Below, piece after piece: positions 1 through 9,773 of a DNA stretch of 64,000 bases. The notes under the pieces are model-generated. The model saw only the letters and a program-made list of their open reading frames with translations. It searched no databases and was not told where the DNA came from. The stretch is from Mesorhizobium sp. C432A. Its GTDB lineage: Bacteria; Pseudomonadota; Alphaproteobacteria; Rhizobiales; Rhizobiaceae. A program made the position numbers and the translations under genes. Position 1 is the stretch's first letter. Each line of letters starts with the position of its first letter. Location of the stretch: the NCBI RefSeq assembly GCF_030323145.1, contig NZ_CP100470.1:1302001-1366000 (forward strand), given 5' to 3'.

Positions 1-106
1 ACTCGATGAACCGGCCGTCGCGCGGCGAACGGGCGTCGGCAATGACGACGTGGTAGTAAGGGCGCTTCTTCGAGCCCGCACGGGCCAGTCTGATCTTCAA
101 GGGCAT
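1..106 (-). CDS. rpsP: 30S ribosomal protein S16, partial (N-terminus only)
   Basis: Small-subunit ribosomal protein S16. Only the first 35 codons lie in the window; the rest runs off the left edge. The visible N-terminus [20 protein letters not shown] and the following RDGRFIE are the conserved S16 opening. The start at 106 is preferred over an out-of-frame ATG 5 nt upstream because only it opens the S16 frame, with GGAGAAATGAA as the upstream Shine-Dalgarno region. It is the last gene of an ffh, chorismate mutase, rpsP series on this strand. In many proteobacteria rimM follows rpsP directly, but rimM lies at 54.6 kb here. Confidence 0.93.
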   Translation of the reverse strand, partial: MPLKIRLARAGSKKRPYYHVVIADARSPRDGRFIE

Positions 107-210
107 TTCATTTCTCCTAAATTTCTGATTTCAGTGTTGGGTTAATGGCTTTGTCTGGTGCAGGTCGTTGTCCCAAAACCGCTGCGCACTTTTGGGCGAC
201 ATGCACTTTG

Positions 211-537
211 TTAGCCGGTTTTGCTTGCGCCGTTGGACGCGGCGATCTGCTCGTGATGGCGGATCACTTCGCGGACGACGAAGTTGAGGAATTTTTCCGC
301 GAAATCGGGGTCGAGATGAGCGTCCTTCGCCAGCTGGCGAAGGCGGGTGATCTGCTCCTGCTCGCGCGCCGGGTCGGCGGGCGGCAGGCCATGCTCGGCC
401 TTGAGCACGCCGACCGCCTTGGTGCAGCGGAAGCGCTCGGCCAGCATATGAATGAGGGCGGCGTCGATGTTGTCGATCGAGGCGCGATAGCCGGCCAGGA
501 TGGTGCGTGCGTCGGCCATGTCTTTTTCTTCGTTCAT
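211..537 (-). CDS. chorismate mutase (AroQ class)
   Basis: Predicted chorismate mutase, converting chorismate to prephenate for Phe and Tyr synthesis in the cytoplasm. It is an all-helical protein of 108 residues, the usual size for a monofunctional AroQ domain. The first helix carries the YR-x-x-ID-x-ID pattern and the following helix has the Arg/Lys pair seen in AroQ active sites. I chose the start at 537 (MNEEKDMADA) because it lies 7 bp after the ffh stop and has GAGGA just upstream; MADAR six codons later is an alternative. It sits between ffh and rpsP, probably cotranscribed. No prephenate dehydratase domain is fused to it. Confidence 0.88.
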   Translation of the reverse strand: MNEEKDMADARTILAGYRASIDNIDAALIHMLAERFRCTKAVGVLKAEHGLPPADPAREQEQITRLRQLAKDAHLDPDFAEKFLNFVVREVIRHHEQIAASNGASKTG

Positions 538-544
538 AGCGTCC

Positions 545-2131
545 TCACTTCTTCTTGCTGAGGCCGGGCAGACCACCGCCGCCAAGGCCGGGAAGCTTCA
601 TGCCGCCGGGCAGACCGGGCAGGCCACCGCCGCTCGGGGCGGGCAGGCCCTTCATGCCGCCAAGGCCGGGCATCTGCTTCTGCAAGGCTTCGAGCTGCTT
701 GGGATCCATCTTGGATAGGTCGGGCATGCCGCCACCCATCATGCCGCCGGGGCCACCCGGCATCATGCCGCCGAGGCCCATCTTGGAGGCAAGGCCGCCC
801 ATCATGCCGCGCATCAGGCCGCCGCCTTTGCCCTTGCCGCCCATCGCCTTCATCATGTCGGCCATGCCGCGATGCATTTTCAAGAGCTTGTTGATCTCGG
901 CCGCATCCGTGCCTGAGCCGGCGGCGATGCGCTTCTTGCGCGAATGTTTCAGCATGTCCGGATTGGCGCGCTCGGCCTTGGTCATCGACGAGATGATGGC
1001 GAGCTGGCGGCCGAACATCTTGTCGTCGAGGCCGGCGGCGGCCATCTGGTCCTTCATTTTGCCCATGCCGGGCATCATGCCCATGATGCCGCCCATGCCG
1101 CCCATTTTCGACATTTGCTGAAGCTGGCCGGCAAGGTCGTTCAGGTCGAACTTGCCCGACTGCATCTTCTTGGCCATCGCCGCCGCCTGCTCGGCGTCGA
1201 TGTGTTCGGCGGCCTTTTCGACCAGCGAGACGATGTCGCCCATGCCGAGGATGCGGTCTGCAATACGCTTGGGGTGGAATTCCTCCAGCCCGTCCATCTT
1301 TTCGCCGGTGCCGATCAGCTTGATCGGCTTGCCGGTGACGGCGCGCATCGAAAGCGCGGCACCGCCACGGCCGTCGCCGTCCATGCGAGTCAGCACCAGG
1401 CCGGTGATGCCGACGCGCTCATCGAAGCTTTTGGCAAGGTTGACGGCGTCCTGGCCGGTCAGCGAATCCGCGACCAGCAGGATTTCGTGCGGGCTCGACA
1501 TCTTCTTGATGTCGGCCATCTCCACCATCAGCGGCTCATCGATATGGGTGCGGCCGGCGGTGTCGAGGATGACGACGTCATGACCGCCGAGCTTGGCTGC
1601 TTGGACGGCGCGCCTGGCGATGTCGACCGGGTTCTGGCCGGCAATGACAGGCAGCGTCGCGACTTTGACCTGCTCGCCGAGCTGGCGCAGCTGCTCTTGT
1701 GCCGCGGGCCGCCGCGTGTCGAGCGAGGCCATCAGAACCTTCTTGTTCTGGCGCTCGGTCAGGCGCTTGGCGATCTTGGCGGAGGTCGTCGTCTTGCCGG
1801 AGCCCTGCAGGCCGACCATCATGATGACGACCGGCGCCGGCGCATTGAGGTCGATGGCGACGCCCTCGGCGCCGAGCATGTCGACCAACTCGTCATGGAC
1901 GATCTTGACGACCATCTGTCCGGGCTTGATCGACTTGACGACAGCCGCGCCGACGGCCTTCTCGCGCACCTTGTCGGTGAAGGAACGCACCACTTCCAGC
2001 GCAACGTCGGCTTCGAGCAGCGCACGGCGCACCTCGCGCAACGCCGCCGAGACATCAGCCTCCGACAGCGCGCCGCGGCCTGTCAGGCCGTTCAGGATGG
2101 AGCCAAGGCGCTCCTGAAGTGATTCAAACAT
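545..2131 (-). CDS. ffh: signal recognition particle protein Ffh (SRP54)
   Basis: GTPase subunit of the signal recognition particle, which binds signal sequences of nascent membrane proteins together with 4.5S RNA and docks with FtsY. At 528 residues it has an N domain, then a G domain with P-loop GLQGSGKTT (residues 107-115), DTAGR and TRMDGDGRGG motifs, then a Met-rich M domain. The C-terminal 90 residues are very Gly/Met/Pro-rich, longer than the E. coli tail. The start at 2131 gives MFESLQERLG, the canonical SRP54 opening, but it has no good Shine-Dalgarno sequence. A 35-codon ORF with a strong ribosome site ends inside its first codons. Confidence 0.97.
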   Translation of the reverse strand: MFESLQERLGSILNGLTGRGALSEADVSAALREVRRALLEADVALEVVRSFTDKVREKAVGAAVVKSIKPGQMVVKIVHDELVDMLGAEGVAIDLNAPAPVVIMMVGLQGSGKTTTSAKIAKRLTERQNKKVLMASLDTRRPAAQEQLRQLGEQVKVATLPVIAGQNPVDIARRAVQAAKLGGHDVVILDTAGRTHIDEPLMVEMADIKKMSSPHEILLVADSLTGQDAVNLAKSFDERVGITGLVLTRMDGDGRGGAALSMRAVTGKPIKLIGTGEKMDGLEEFHPKRIADRILGMGDIVSLVEKAAEHIDAEQAAAMAKKMQSGKFDLNDLAGQLQQMSKMGGMGGIMGMMPGMGKMKDQMAAAGLDDKMFGRQLAIISSMTKAERANPDMLKHSRKKRIAAGSGTDAAEINKLLKMHRGMADMMKAMGGKGKGGGLMRGMMGGLASKMGLGGMMPGGPGGMMGGGMPDLSKMDPKQLEALQKQMPGLGGMKGLPAPSGGGLPGLPGGMKLPGLGGGGLPGLSKKK

Positions 2132-2231
2132 TGGTCAACCCGCCGCGCGAGAGCGCCTTGGATTCATGGTGATCCCTGTCGGGCCGATGGCCCTCCACGC
2201 CTCTTGTGCGCTCCTGCAGCGATTCAAACAT
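2124..2231 (-). CDS. 35-codon upstream ORF repeating the Ffh N-terminus (candidate leader peptide)
   Basis: This short ORF lies directly before ffh. Its first eight residues, MFESLQER, are identical to those of Ffh, and a 25-bp stretch (2208-2232) repeats the ffh start (2108-2132) with two mismatches at an offset of exactly 100 bp. It has a good ribosome site (AAGGAAGCGGA before ATG). It ends with TGA at 2126-2124, overlapping ffh codons 2 and 3 in a different frame. Because the ffh start itself has no clear Shine-Dalgarno, translational coupling from this ORF is possible (inference). It could equally be a non-functional duplication scar. Confidence 0.45.
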   Translation of the reverse strand: MFESLQERTRGVEGHRPDRDHHESKALSRGGLTNV

Positions 2232-2312
2232 TCCGCTTCCTTTTTCTCAGGCACCCCGATGGTGCCCGAGAGGTAGTGCGTTCGCGCCGCTCATCCAAGC
2301 AAAGCTCAAAAC

Positions 2313-2348
2313 CAAAAAGCACCCGGGGGCGCTCAGCGCTGCCGGGTG
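2313..2348 (-). terminator. rho-independent terminator downstream of the CPBP protease gene
   Basis: On the minus strand, arms CACCCGG/CCGGGTG (2320-2326 and 2342-2348) with a further GCGCT/AGCGC pair inside form a strong hairpin. It is followed by CTTTTTGGTTTT. It lies 165 bp past the stop of the minus-strand gene that ends at 2515 and would separate it from the ffh transcript. Confidence 0.7.
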
Positions 2349-2514
2349 TTGGCCTCCAGGATCTGTTTACAGCACCCACCTCAAAAGGTTTTGGCGTCCT
2401 GGTCGGCTTGCTCGGAGGGATACTCGTCGCGGATTTCGGGGCTGTAGACAGGAAATCGGCCGAAGAGTCAAGACAAGGGCGGCTTCCCGGTCTCTGGATC
2501 GGTCCCTGTTTAGT

Positions 2515-3498
2515 TCACCCTGCATCCCGAGGGTCGGCCGTAACCTTCAGCGGCGAGCGCGGGTGCAGAAGCAGCAGGATCGTCAGCAAGGTGCAGACGA
2601 TACCGATGGCGGCGATGATGACGGCATCCGTCGTCGTCCAGTCCGGACCTTCCAGCGGCTTGGCGTTGAACAGGGCGAAGGAATTGTAGTTCTCCTGATG
2701 CGAGATCAGCAGGAAGCCGGTGAGATTGTTGCCGAGATGGGCGCCGAAGGCGGCGCCGAGATTGCCGGTGACATAAACCACCAGCGTCAACAGCAAGGCG
2801 AAGGCGGCGATCGAGGCCAGCACGCAGGCGTTGATGGCGGGGCTCGAGCCCGGGCTCCAATGCAAGGAGGTGAACAGCAAAGCGGGCAATAGCGCCCACA
2901 CGTAAGGGCTCTCGAAGCGCCTGGCCAGGCCGCGCAGCAGATAGCCGCGAAACAGCATCTCCTCGGACGAGGTCTGCAGCAGGGTCAGCGCCACGATCGG
3001 GAGCAGGAACAGCAGCCAGGTCGACAGGTTGATCGTGCCGCGGGCGATTTCGGGCTGTAGCCAGTAGAGCAGGATTTCGGAAAGCGCCGATGTGATCAGC
3101 ACCGCAACCAGGCCCTTGAGGAAGCCCGACAAGGACACGCGGCGACTGGCGCCGAAAAGCGCCGAGAGCGGCTCGCCATGGACGAAACGCATGGCAAGCC
3201 AGAGGCCGAGCCAGATGCCGGTAAACGAGGTGAGTGCGGTGAGTATGCCGATGGGCGAGGCCAGAAAGCCCTGAAGCGGCCCGCGCGGATCGTCCGGCAA
3301 TACATGCCAGACGATCGCGACATAGGTGCCGCCAAGCACCACAACCAGGGTGATCGCCACCCAGAACAGGACGACGACCGCCGTTCCAATTATCAGCCGC
3401 GGCAGGTTCGTCTTTTCGGTGGCCGTGTTGCGATAGCGCTCGAAGGCGGCTGGATCTGATATCACGCGAGTTCCTCTGCCGAACGCATCGGGTCGCAT
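2515..3498 (-). CDS. CPBP family intramembrane metalloprotease (CAAX protease / bacteriocin-processing family)
   Basis: Predicted polytopic inner-membrane protease of the Rce1-like ABI/CPBP superfamily. The 327 residues contain about eight hydrophobic segments. The family motifs are present: EEMLFR (residues 179-184, the EExxxR motif), a conserved His in FTSLHW (H213), and the HLGNN motif (H254, N258). These residues form the predicted active site, so it is probably catalytically competent. Substrates of most bacterial CPBP proteins are unknown. It appears monocistronic, with a terminator at 2313-2348. The ATG at 3498 is a plausible start; GTG at codon 12 is an alternative. Confidence 0.87.
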   Translation of the reverse strand: MRPDAFGRGTRVISDPAAFERYRNTATEKTNLPRLIIGTAVVVLFWVAITLVVVLGGTYVAIVWHVLPDDPRGPLQGFLASPIGILTALTSFTGIWLGLWLAMRFVHGEPLSALFGASRRVSLSGFLKGLVAVLITSALSEILLYWLQPEIARGTINLSTWLLFLLPIVALTLLQTSSEEMLFRGYLLRGLARRFESPYVWALLPALLFTSLHWSPGSSPAINACVLASIAAFALLLTLVVYVTGNLGAAFGAHLGNNLTGFLLISHQENYNSFALFNAKPLEGPDWTTTDAVIIAAIGIVCTLLTILLLLHPRSPLKVTADPRDAG

Positions 3499-3612
3499 GA
3501 TCTAGGGGATCGTCGGCTCTCGCGCAATTGCTGCTGTTCAGCGACCCTTTTGCCGCCCTCAGCCTCGGCAGGAGGGCGGCACGAGTTCACTTGTCATTCT
3601 TTCCAGGCAAAA

Positions 3613-4212
3613 TCAGCGCACGACGTACATGATGCGCCGTGTTTGCGGGTCGACCAGCGCCTGCTGGCCATTCACATAGACGTAGCGGTAGCGGTAGTCG
3701 GGGATTTCGCGCAGTTCGACCGTGTCGGGCAAGGTGGCACCGGTCACCACCTCGCCCTCGAGATAGACAGGATCGAGCCGGTGCGTGCTGACATAGGTGC
3801 CGACTTCCGCCGGTGGCCTGTCGATGGCGTCGACGGGGCCGTCGTCGGACAGAATCGCACCGGTATAGGTATCGGGATAATCATCCTGCGGCGGTGTAAC
3901 CACGGTGATGGCGGCGTCGGCGGGGCGGCGTGTCAGAACGACCCGGTTGCCGCCGAAATCGGCCGTGACATAGTCGGAATAGACCCAGCCCTGGCCTCCG
4001 GCTTCGGCAATGGTGCACCATTTGCTGTTTTCGATGCAGCCATTGAGCGTCGCCGACTGGCCGGCGGCGAGCACGCCGATCACGGGATATTGCGGGCCGG
4101 GGCCGGCGCGCACATTAAGATCGGTGACGGCCGAGACGGCGGTATCGGCGAGTGCCGCACCCGACATCGCGACAAGCGCCCCGGCGACGGCCGGAAACAA
4201 TATGCGTCTCAT
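3613..4212 (-). CDS. secreted SH3-domain protein with DUF1236-like C-terminus
   Basis: Predicted exported protein of 199 residues. The start at 4212 (MRRILFPAVA) is chosen because AAAGGGAGAG precedes it and it opens a clean signal peptide ending near ALA. Residues about 25-85 form a bacterial SH3 (SH3b) domain (DLNVRAGPGPQYPVIGVL and a WCTI..GGQGWVYSDY segment), a fold that often binds peptidoglycan peptides. The C-terminal 50 residues (VELREIPDYRYRYVYVNGQ and a valine-rich end) match the DUF1236 pattern common in rhizobia. A periplasmic or cell-wall role is likely; the exact function is unknown. Confidence 0.82.
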   Translation of the reverse strand: MRRILFPAVAGALVAMSGAALADTAVSAVTDLNVRAGPGPQYPVIGVLAAGQSATLNGCIENSKWCTIAEAGGQGWVYSDYVTADFGGNRVVLTRRPADAAITVVTPPQDDYPDTYTGAILSDDGPVDAIDRPPAEVGTYVSTHRLDPVYLEGEVVTGATLPDTVELREIPDYRYRYVYVNGQQALVDPQTRRIMYVVR

Positions 4213-4274
4213 GGTTTCTCTCCCTTTCATGGTCCCTCGCGACACCCAACGAAACCAGAGCGCATGCGTTCCGG

Positions 4275-5372
4275 CTAAAATACCGACGCCAGCTCACGAT
4301 TTGTTCCGGTTTCTTTCGGCAAACCGGTCAAAAGCTCATGCACGAAGCTGAGTTTCTGCGCCGTCACGTCCGAAATGACGAAGGGATAAAGATCGGGCAG
4401 GCCCATGCAGCGGTTGATCGAGTTGGAGGCTTCCGAGAGTACCAGCCAGCGGGCGAGAATCTTTCCGAACGGCTCGGGCACGGCGTTGGGTTCCGCGGGC
4501 GCCGCCTGCAACCGGCCGCCGGTGTCGCCTTGCGGCAGCACATTGGTCTCCATCGTCTCAAGCTGGCCGAGTGGAAAATTCAGCGCGTGCACCATCTCCA
4601 GCGTGTCGGTGATGTGGAGATGGTGCGCCCAGGTCTCGGCCCAGTCCTCCCATGGATGCGACGTCGCATAGGCGGAGATGTGGTTCTGCTGCCAGTCGGG
4701 CGCAGCGCCATTGGCGTAATAGGCCTTCAGCGCCTGCTCGTAGTCCGGGCGTTCGTCGCCGAACAGCGCCCGGAAGGCTTCGAGCCGTTGCGGCACGTCG
4801 CGGATCAGCCGGTCCCAGTAGTAATGGCCAAGCTCATGACGGAAATGACCGAGCAGCGTGCGGTAATTTTCGCCCATCTCGACGCGCCGCCGCTCGCGCT
4901 CGGCCGAGTCCGCCTCGGCGACGTTGAGCGTGATCAGGCCGTTGTCGTGGCCGGTAAGGATGCGTTCGCCGCCGGGACCGCCGCCGATCGGATCGGCAAT
5001 GAAGTCGAAGGCGAGGCCGATTTCATCGCCGGGGTTGTGCTTGGGCGCTACCGGAAGGCCGAAGGCGAGCAGCGAATAGACGGCGCGCTTCTTGGCCGCC
5101 TCGACGCGAATCCAGCGGCGGCGGTTGCCGTCGACGGAGAGGTCGGGGATCAGCTGGTTCAGCACGCAGGCGCGGCAGTAGGTATGGCCCGGTTCGGCCA
5201 TCCAGTTGCAGGCGCATTCATCCGCATTGGTGCAGTGGAAGATGCCGTCGACATCAGACAAGGCAAAGCGCGCATGCTCGGGATCGTAAAGCACGAGACT
5301 CCCGCAATTCAGGCACTGCGCATTCTCGAAGTAGAGGCGGTGGCCGCAATGCGGGCAGTCGAACAGTTTCAT
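4275..5372 (-). CDS. putative zinc-binding metallopeptidase with N-terminal zinc ribbons
   Basis: The 365-residue protein has two cysteine clusters at the N-terminus: CPHC at residue 6 with CLNC at 20, and further Cys at about 47-69. These predict zinc-ribbon folds. They are followed by a metallopeptidase-like domain with HELGH at residues 179-183, a zincin active-site motif, and a downstream ETWAHHLH segment that could supply the third ligand. This matches the Peptidase_Mx/DUF2248-like family common in Alphaproteobacteria, whose substrate is unknown. There is no signal peptide, so it is probably cytoplasmic. It appears to be a single-gene unit. Confidence 0.83.
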   Translation of the reverse strand: MKLFDCPHCGHRLYFENAQCLNCGSLVLYDPEHARFALSDVDGIFHCTNADECACNWMAEPGHTYCRACVLNQLIPDLSVDGNRRRWIRVEAAKKRAVYSLLAFGLPVAPKHNPGDEIGLAFDFIADPIGGGPGGERILTGHDNGLITLNVAEADSAERERRRVEMGENYRTLLGHFRHELGHYYWDRLIRDVPQRLEAFRALFGDERPDYEQALKAYYANGAAPDWQQNHISAYATSHPWEDWAETWAHHLHITDTLEMVHALNFPLGQLETMETNVLPQGDTGGRLQAAPAEPNAVPEPFGKILARWLVLSEASNSINRCMGLPDLYPFVISDVTAQKLSFVHELLTGLPKETGTNRELASVF

Positions 5373-5665
5373 GTCGATCTCGATGCGTCAGGCGTTGGCG
5401 TATGGCGTCAGAGGAGGAATATGGTGCGGAGCGGCGCCTCGCCCAAACGCCCGCCACGGGCCGCCGTTCCATGCCCCCGTCACCTCTTTTTACCCGAGCA
5501 GCGAATTCGCCTGCCCGGCGCCGGGCGTTTCGGCCACAATAAGCACTTGATCGTAAGCAAATTCCGCTGCATTGGCCAGGGTAGCGCCGGGGGTACGGTG
5601 ACAATGGCGCGTTTCGCTGGCAAGTTCGCAACCGGGACGTGATTCAGGCAATCAGGAGAGAAAGC

Positions 5666-6463
5666 ATGGCATTGCTTGCCAAGGGAAAGATTATTGCTGC
5701 CGCGGTGGTCGCGGTACTCGCGCTGGCGACGGGCGCGCAGGCGGCGGCCAGCTGCGGCAAGACCGGCGCGGGCTTCGAAGCGTGGAAGCAGGACTTTGCC
5801 GCGCAGGCCAGGTCCGAAGGTGTTGGTGGGAAGGGTCTGGCTGCTCTGGCCGGTGCCAGCTACGCGACAAAGACAATCTCCGTCGACCGCGCCATCCACA
5901 AGGCGTTCAGCGGTTCGGTGGACGCCTTCATGAAGCGCCGTGGCGGAGCTGCGATCATTTCCAGGGGCCGTGCGCTGAAGAAGTCGAATGCGGCGATGTT
6001 CGACAGGATCGAGAGCAATTACGGGGTGTCGCCGGGCGTGTTGCTGGCCATCTGGGGCATGGAAACCGGCTTCGGAGCCTCCCTGGGCAACCAGAACACG
6101 GTCTCCGCCATTCTGACGCTTGCCTATGATTGCCGTCGCCCGGGGTTCTTTTACCCGCACGCCATTGCGGCGCTGAAGCTGGTCGATCGCGGCGCGCTGA
6201 GCGCCTCGTCGGTCGGCGCTGCGCATGGCGAGATCGGCCATACGCAGTTCCTGCCCGGCAATGTCCTGAAGTATGGCGTCGGCAACGGAAATCTGCGCGA
6301 CAAGGCGACGGCCTTGGCTTCGACGGCCAACTTCCTCAAGGCTCATGGCTGGCGGGCGGGTGCGAGCGCGAGTGCGAATATGGGGGCCATCGCCGGCTGG
6401 AATTCCGCCAGCGTCTACCAGCAGGCCATCGCCCAGATCGCCGACGCGATCGACGGCGGCTGA
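5666..6463 (+). CDS. lytic murein transglycosylase (MltB/SLT family)
   Basis: Predicted periplasmic enzyme that cleaves the MurNAc-GlcNAc bond of peptidoglycan. The 265 residues start with a signal peptide ending near GAQAAA. The start at 5666 has AGGAGAG 6 nt upstream. The catalytic glutamate lies in the IWGMETGFG motif (about residue 132), typical of family 3 MltB-like transglycosylases, followed by FFYPHAIAALK and GHTQFLP motifs. It is shorter than MltB proteins that carry an extra peptidoglycan-binding domain. A strong terminator follows at 6491. Confidence 0.92.
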   Translation: MALLAKGKIIAAAVVAVLALATGAQAAASCGKTGAGFEAWKQDFAAQARSEGVGGKGLAALAGASYATKTISVDRAIHKAFSGSVDAFMKRRGGAAIISRGRALKKSNAAMFDRIESNYGVSPGVLLAIWGMETGFGASLGNQNTVSAILTLAYDCRRPGFFYPHAIAALKLVDRGALSASSVGAAHGEIGHTQFLPGNVLKYGVGNGNLRDKATALASTANFLKAHGWRAGASASANMGAIAGWNSASVYQQAIAQIADAIDGG

Positions 6464-6490
6464 CAGAAATATCCAGATCGAAGAACGGAA

Positions 6491-6515
6491 AGCCCGGCCA
6501 TGCGCCGGGCTTTTT
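6491..6515 (+). terminator. rho-independent terminator after the lytic transglycosylase gene
   Basis: Stem AGCCCGG/CCGGGCT with a short loop, followed by TTTTT, 28 bp after the stop codon at 6463. Confidence 0.85.
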
Positions 6516-6554
6516 GTTGGTGCGTGAGGCAAGAGCGGCGAGCGCCTGGGTTCC

Positions 6555-7133
6555 TCAATTGCCCACGTAGCCGCCGCCCGACGGGCATTTCTCGGAAGCG
6601 GGAACCTCGAAGGAGCCGCTGTAAACATTTGAGCAGGTACGGAACTTGGAGTTCCTCCGCATTGGCGGAACCGCCTTTGGCCTGCCCTCTATATCGATTT
6701 TGGTCGGTTGGTCGAGCTGAGCGTAGCCGCTCACTGGGCATTTGCGGGAAGCGGGAATCTGGTAGGTACCGGTAATACCGTTGCAGGTACGGAAGTTGGA
6801 GTTCCGCGGCGCTGGCGCGGCCCTGGCAGCCGCCTTTGACTTGCCCTTGATGACCAGCCATATCTCGGTGGGCAGGTCTAGCTGCACTCTGTTCAAATCG
6901 GAGTAGCTGATCCGCCCGCTGCGGACCCCTTCGCCAAGGCGCTGGCAGAACAGGGCTGGCATGCGCTCCTGCGAGACGCCCATGAAAGAGGCGATTTCGT
7001 GCTTGAACGTGATGCTCCACAAATGGACTGCGGAGATGCACCCGTCCTGCTCGCGTTTCGCGGCCGCCTGCGAGGACTGGCATCCGGTAAAGACGATGGC
7101 CGCCGCAAGCATGAGAAAAATGGCGTTTTTCAC
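6555..7133 (-). CDS. putative lipoprotein with two tandem cysteine-containing modules
   Basis: The 192-residue protein has a lipoprotein-type signal (hydrophobic N-terminus, VFTGC with Cys at 18). Residues 31-85 form a helical region. Then a module of about 50 residues occurs twice (about 86-137 and 141-188). Each carries a PTxI segment, an NSxFRTC motif and an (I/V)PASxKCP motif, so each has two cysteines that could pair. I do not recognise the family. The duplication is visible at both protein and DNA level. It stands alone between convergent neighbours; an envelope location is inferred. Confidence 0.72.
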   Translation of the reverse strand: MKNAIFLMLAAAIVFTGCQSSQAAAKREQDGCISAVHLWSITFKHEIASFMGVSQERMPALFCQRLGEGVRSGRISYSDLNRVQLDLPTEIWLVIKGKSKAAARAAPAPRNSNFRTCNGITGTYQIPASRKCPVSGYAQLDQPTKIDIEGRPKAVPPMRRNSKFRTCSNVYSGSFEVPASEKCPSGGGYVGN

Positions 7134-7234
7134 GATCAGAATCCCTCGTCCCGCGAAGGAATTTAGATGAGGCTTTTAAAAGGTCAAACGGAAACCATGT
7201 CAGCCAGCTTGGCCTCTTATATTAGAGGTACCAA

Positions 7235-7263
7235 ATAAAAACCCTGCGTGACCGCCGGGTTTT
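7235..7263 (-). terminator. terminator downstream of argG
   Basis: Read on the minus strand, AAAACCC and GGGTTTT arms flank a 12-nt loop and run into TTTTTATTT. It begins 10 bp after the argG stop. Confidence 0.65.
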
Positions 7264-7272
7264 CCTGGAACA

Positions 7273-8517
<1,245 letters not shown>

Positions 8518-8692
8518 TTTGGCGGTTCCGCGCGTGAGTTTCGCGGGCGAGGTATCACGGCATTTCCGGCCAGCGCAAGGGATGAACGGGCGCCGGCCGC
8601 CGCAGCCGCTGGACCAGATGCGACGCCAGTCAGTTGCTGGCGTGAGCGGGGAGGCTGCGTTATAGACCGACGATCATTCGCCAGGGGCACCG

Positions 8693-9334
8693 ATGTCCTT
8701 CATTCCCGACACCACAACACTGATCCAGTTCGCCATCGCCACCATGATCCTGGCGATCACGCCGGGGCCGGATATGACGCTGTTCGTCTCGCGAACACTG
8801 AGCCAGGGCCGCGCCGCCGGCTTTGCCTCGCTGGCGGGTGCTCTGTTCGGCACGCTGATCCATACAACTTTGGTGGCGGTCGGCATCTCGGCGCTGATCG
8901 TCGCCTCGCCGATGGCCTTCCTGGTGCTGAAAATCTTCGGCGCCGCCTATCTGGTGTTCCTGGCCTGGCAGGCGATGACCAAGGGCTCGGCGTTTTCACC
9001 GCAGAAGAAGAACGGGCCGCAGATTTCGCTGTTCCGCAGCTGGGCCGCCGGACTCGGCGTCAATTTGCTCAACCCGAAGATCATCCTGTTCTTCATGACG
9101 TTTCTGCCGCAGTTCGTCTCGGCTCACGATCCGAACGCGCCGGGAAAACTGTTCTCCCTCGGCCTCATGTTCATCGTGCTGTCGATCCCTGTGACGGCGC
9201 CGATGGTGTTTGCCGCGGAAAGGTTTTCGGCGGCGATGAAGGCCAGCCCGCGCGTAACGCGGGTCGTCGACTATCTCTTTGCCGGTGTGTTTTCGGCCTT
9301 CGCGCTCAAGATCCTGACCGCTCAGGCGAAGTAG
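8693..9334 (+). CDS. LysE/RhtB family amino-acid exporter
   Basis: Predicted inner-membrane translocator of 213 residues with about six transmembrane segments. The N-terminal ITPGPDMTLFVSRTL is the LysE/RhtB signature, and GVNLLNPKIILFF matches the second conserved motif. The substrate (Lys, homoserine, threonine, Leu or others) cannot be read from the sequence. It diverges from argG, but shared control is only a possibility. Its last 29 bp overlap the end of the convergent gene at 9306-9773. Confidence 0.92.
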   Translation: MSFIPDTTTLIQFAIATMILAITPGPDMTLFVSRTLSQGRAAGFASLAGALFGTLIHTTLVAVGISALIVASPMAFLVLKIFGAAYLVFLAWQAMTKGSAFSPQKKNGPQISLFRSWAAGLGVNLLNPKIILFFMTFLPQFVSAHDPNAPGKLFSLGLMFIVLSIPVTAPMVFAAERFSAAMKASPRVTRVVDYLFAGVFSAFALKILTAQAK

Positions 9335-9773
9335 CGGCCTGCCACCAGCTTCCGGCCCAGCGGCCGGCGCTTAGCCAGTAGAAGATGCCGCCGACCATGC
9401 CGCAGCCGATCACCGCGGCGATGGCGCGCGGTTCGGTGACGTCGAAATCCACGTTCTGGTGGACGAAGCCGAGGAAGGCCGCGGCCACCAAGCCGCCCGC
9501 GAGTGCATAGAACAGCCAGTCGCGGCGGCTGAGGACCTCGGAGATCAGGATTGCGACCACCGCCGGTATGAAAGCGAAATAGGCGACAAACAGCGCCACG
9601 AACGGGATCGAAAAATACAGCGCCGCGGCCGCCGCTGGGTGCGCATCGTCCGGCATATAACCGACGGAAGCCAGGAACAGCACGTTGAGAAAGGCGCTCG
9701 CCGCCAATGAGGCGACGACATAGCCGAACAGGATGACAGCGAAACGGAGGATATAGGCGAAGAGGCGGCTCAC
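9306..9773 (-). CDS. small integral membrane protein of unknown function
   Basis: A protein of 155 residues with four predicted transmembrane helices and no motif I recognise. I chose the GTG start at 9773 because it overlaps the rlmN stop as GTGA, a typical translational-coupling arrangement. Longer in-frame extensions would lie inside rlmN. It is therefore probably cotranscribed with rlmN. Its 3' end overlaps the convergent LysE gene by 29 bp. Confidence 0.75.
   Translation of the reverse strand: MSRLFAYILRFAVILFGYVVASLAASAFLNVLFLASVGYMPDDAHPAAAAALYFSIPFVALFVAYFAFIPAVVAILISEVLSRRDWLFYALAGGLVAAAFLGFVHQNVDFDVTEPRAIAAVIGCGMVGGIFYWLSAGRWAGSWWQAATSPERSGS

Noticed and set aside
944..2122. Plus-strand open frame of nearly 400 codons across ffh.
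   Set aside because: Shadow of ffh on the opposite strand; composition is that of an antisense GC-rich frame.
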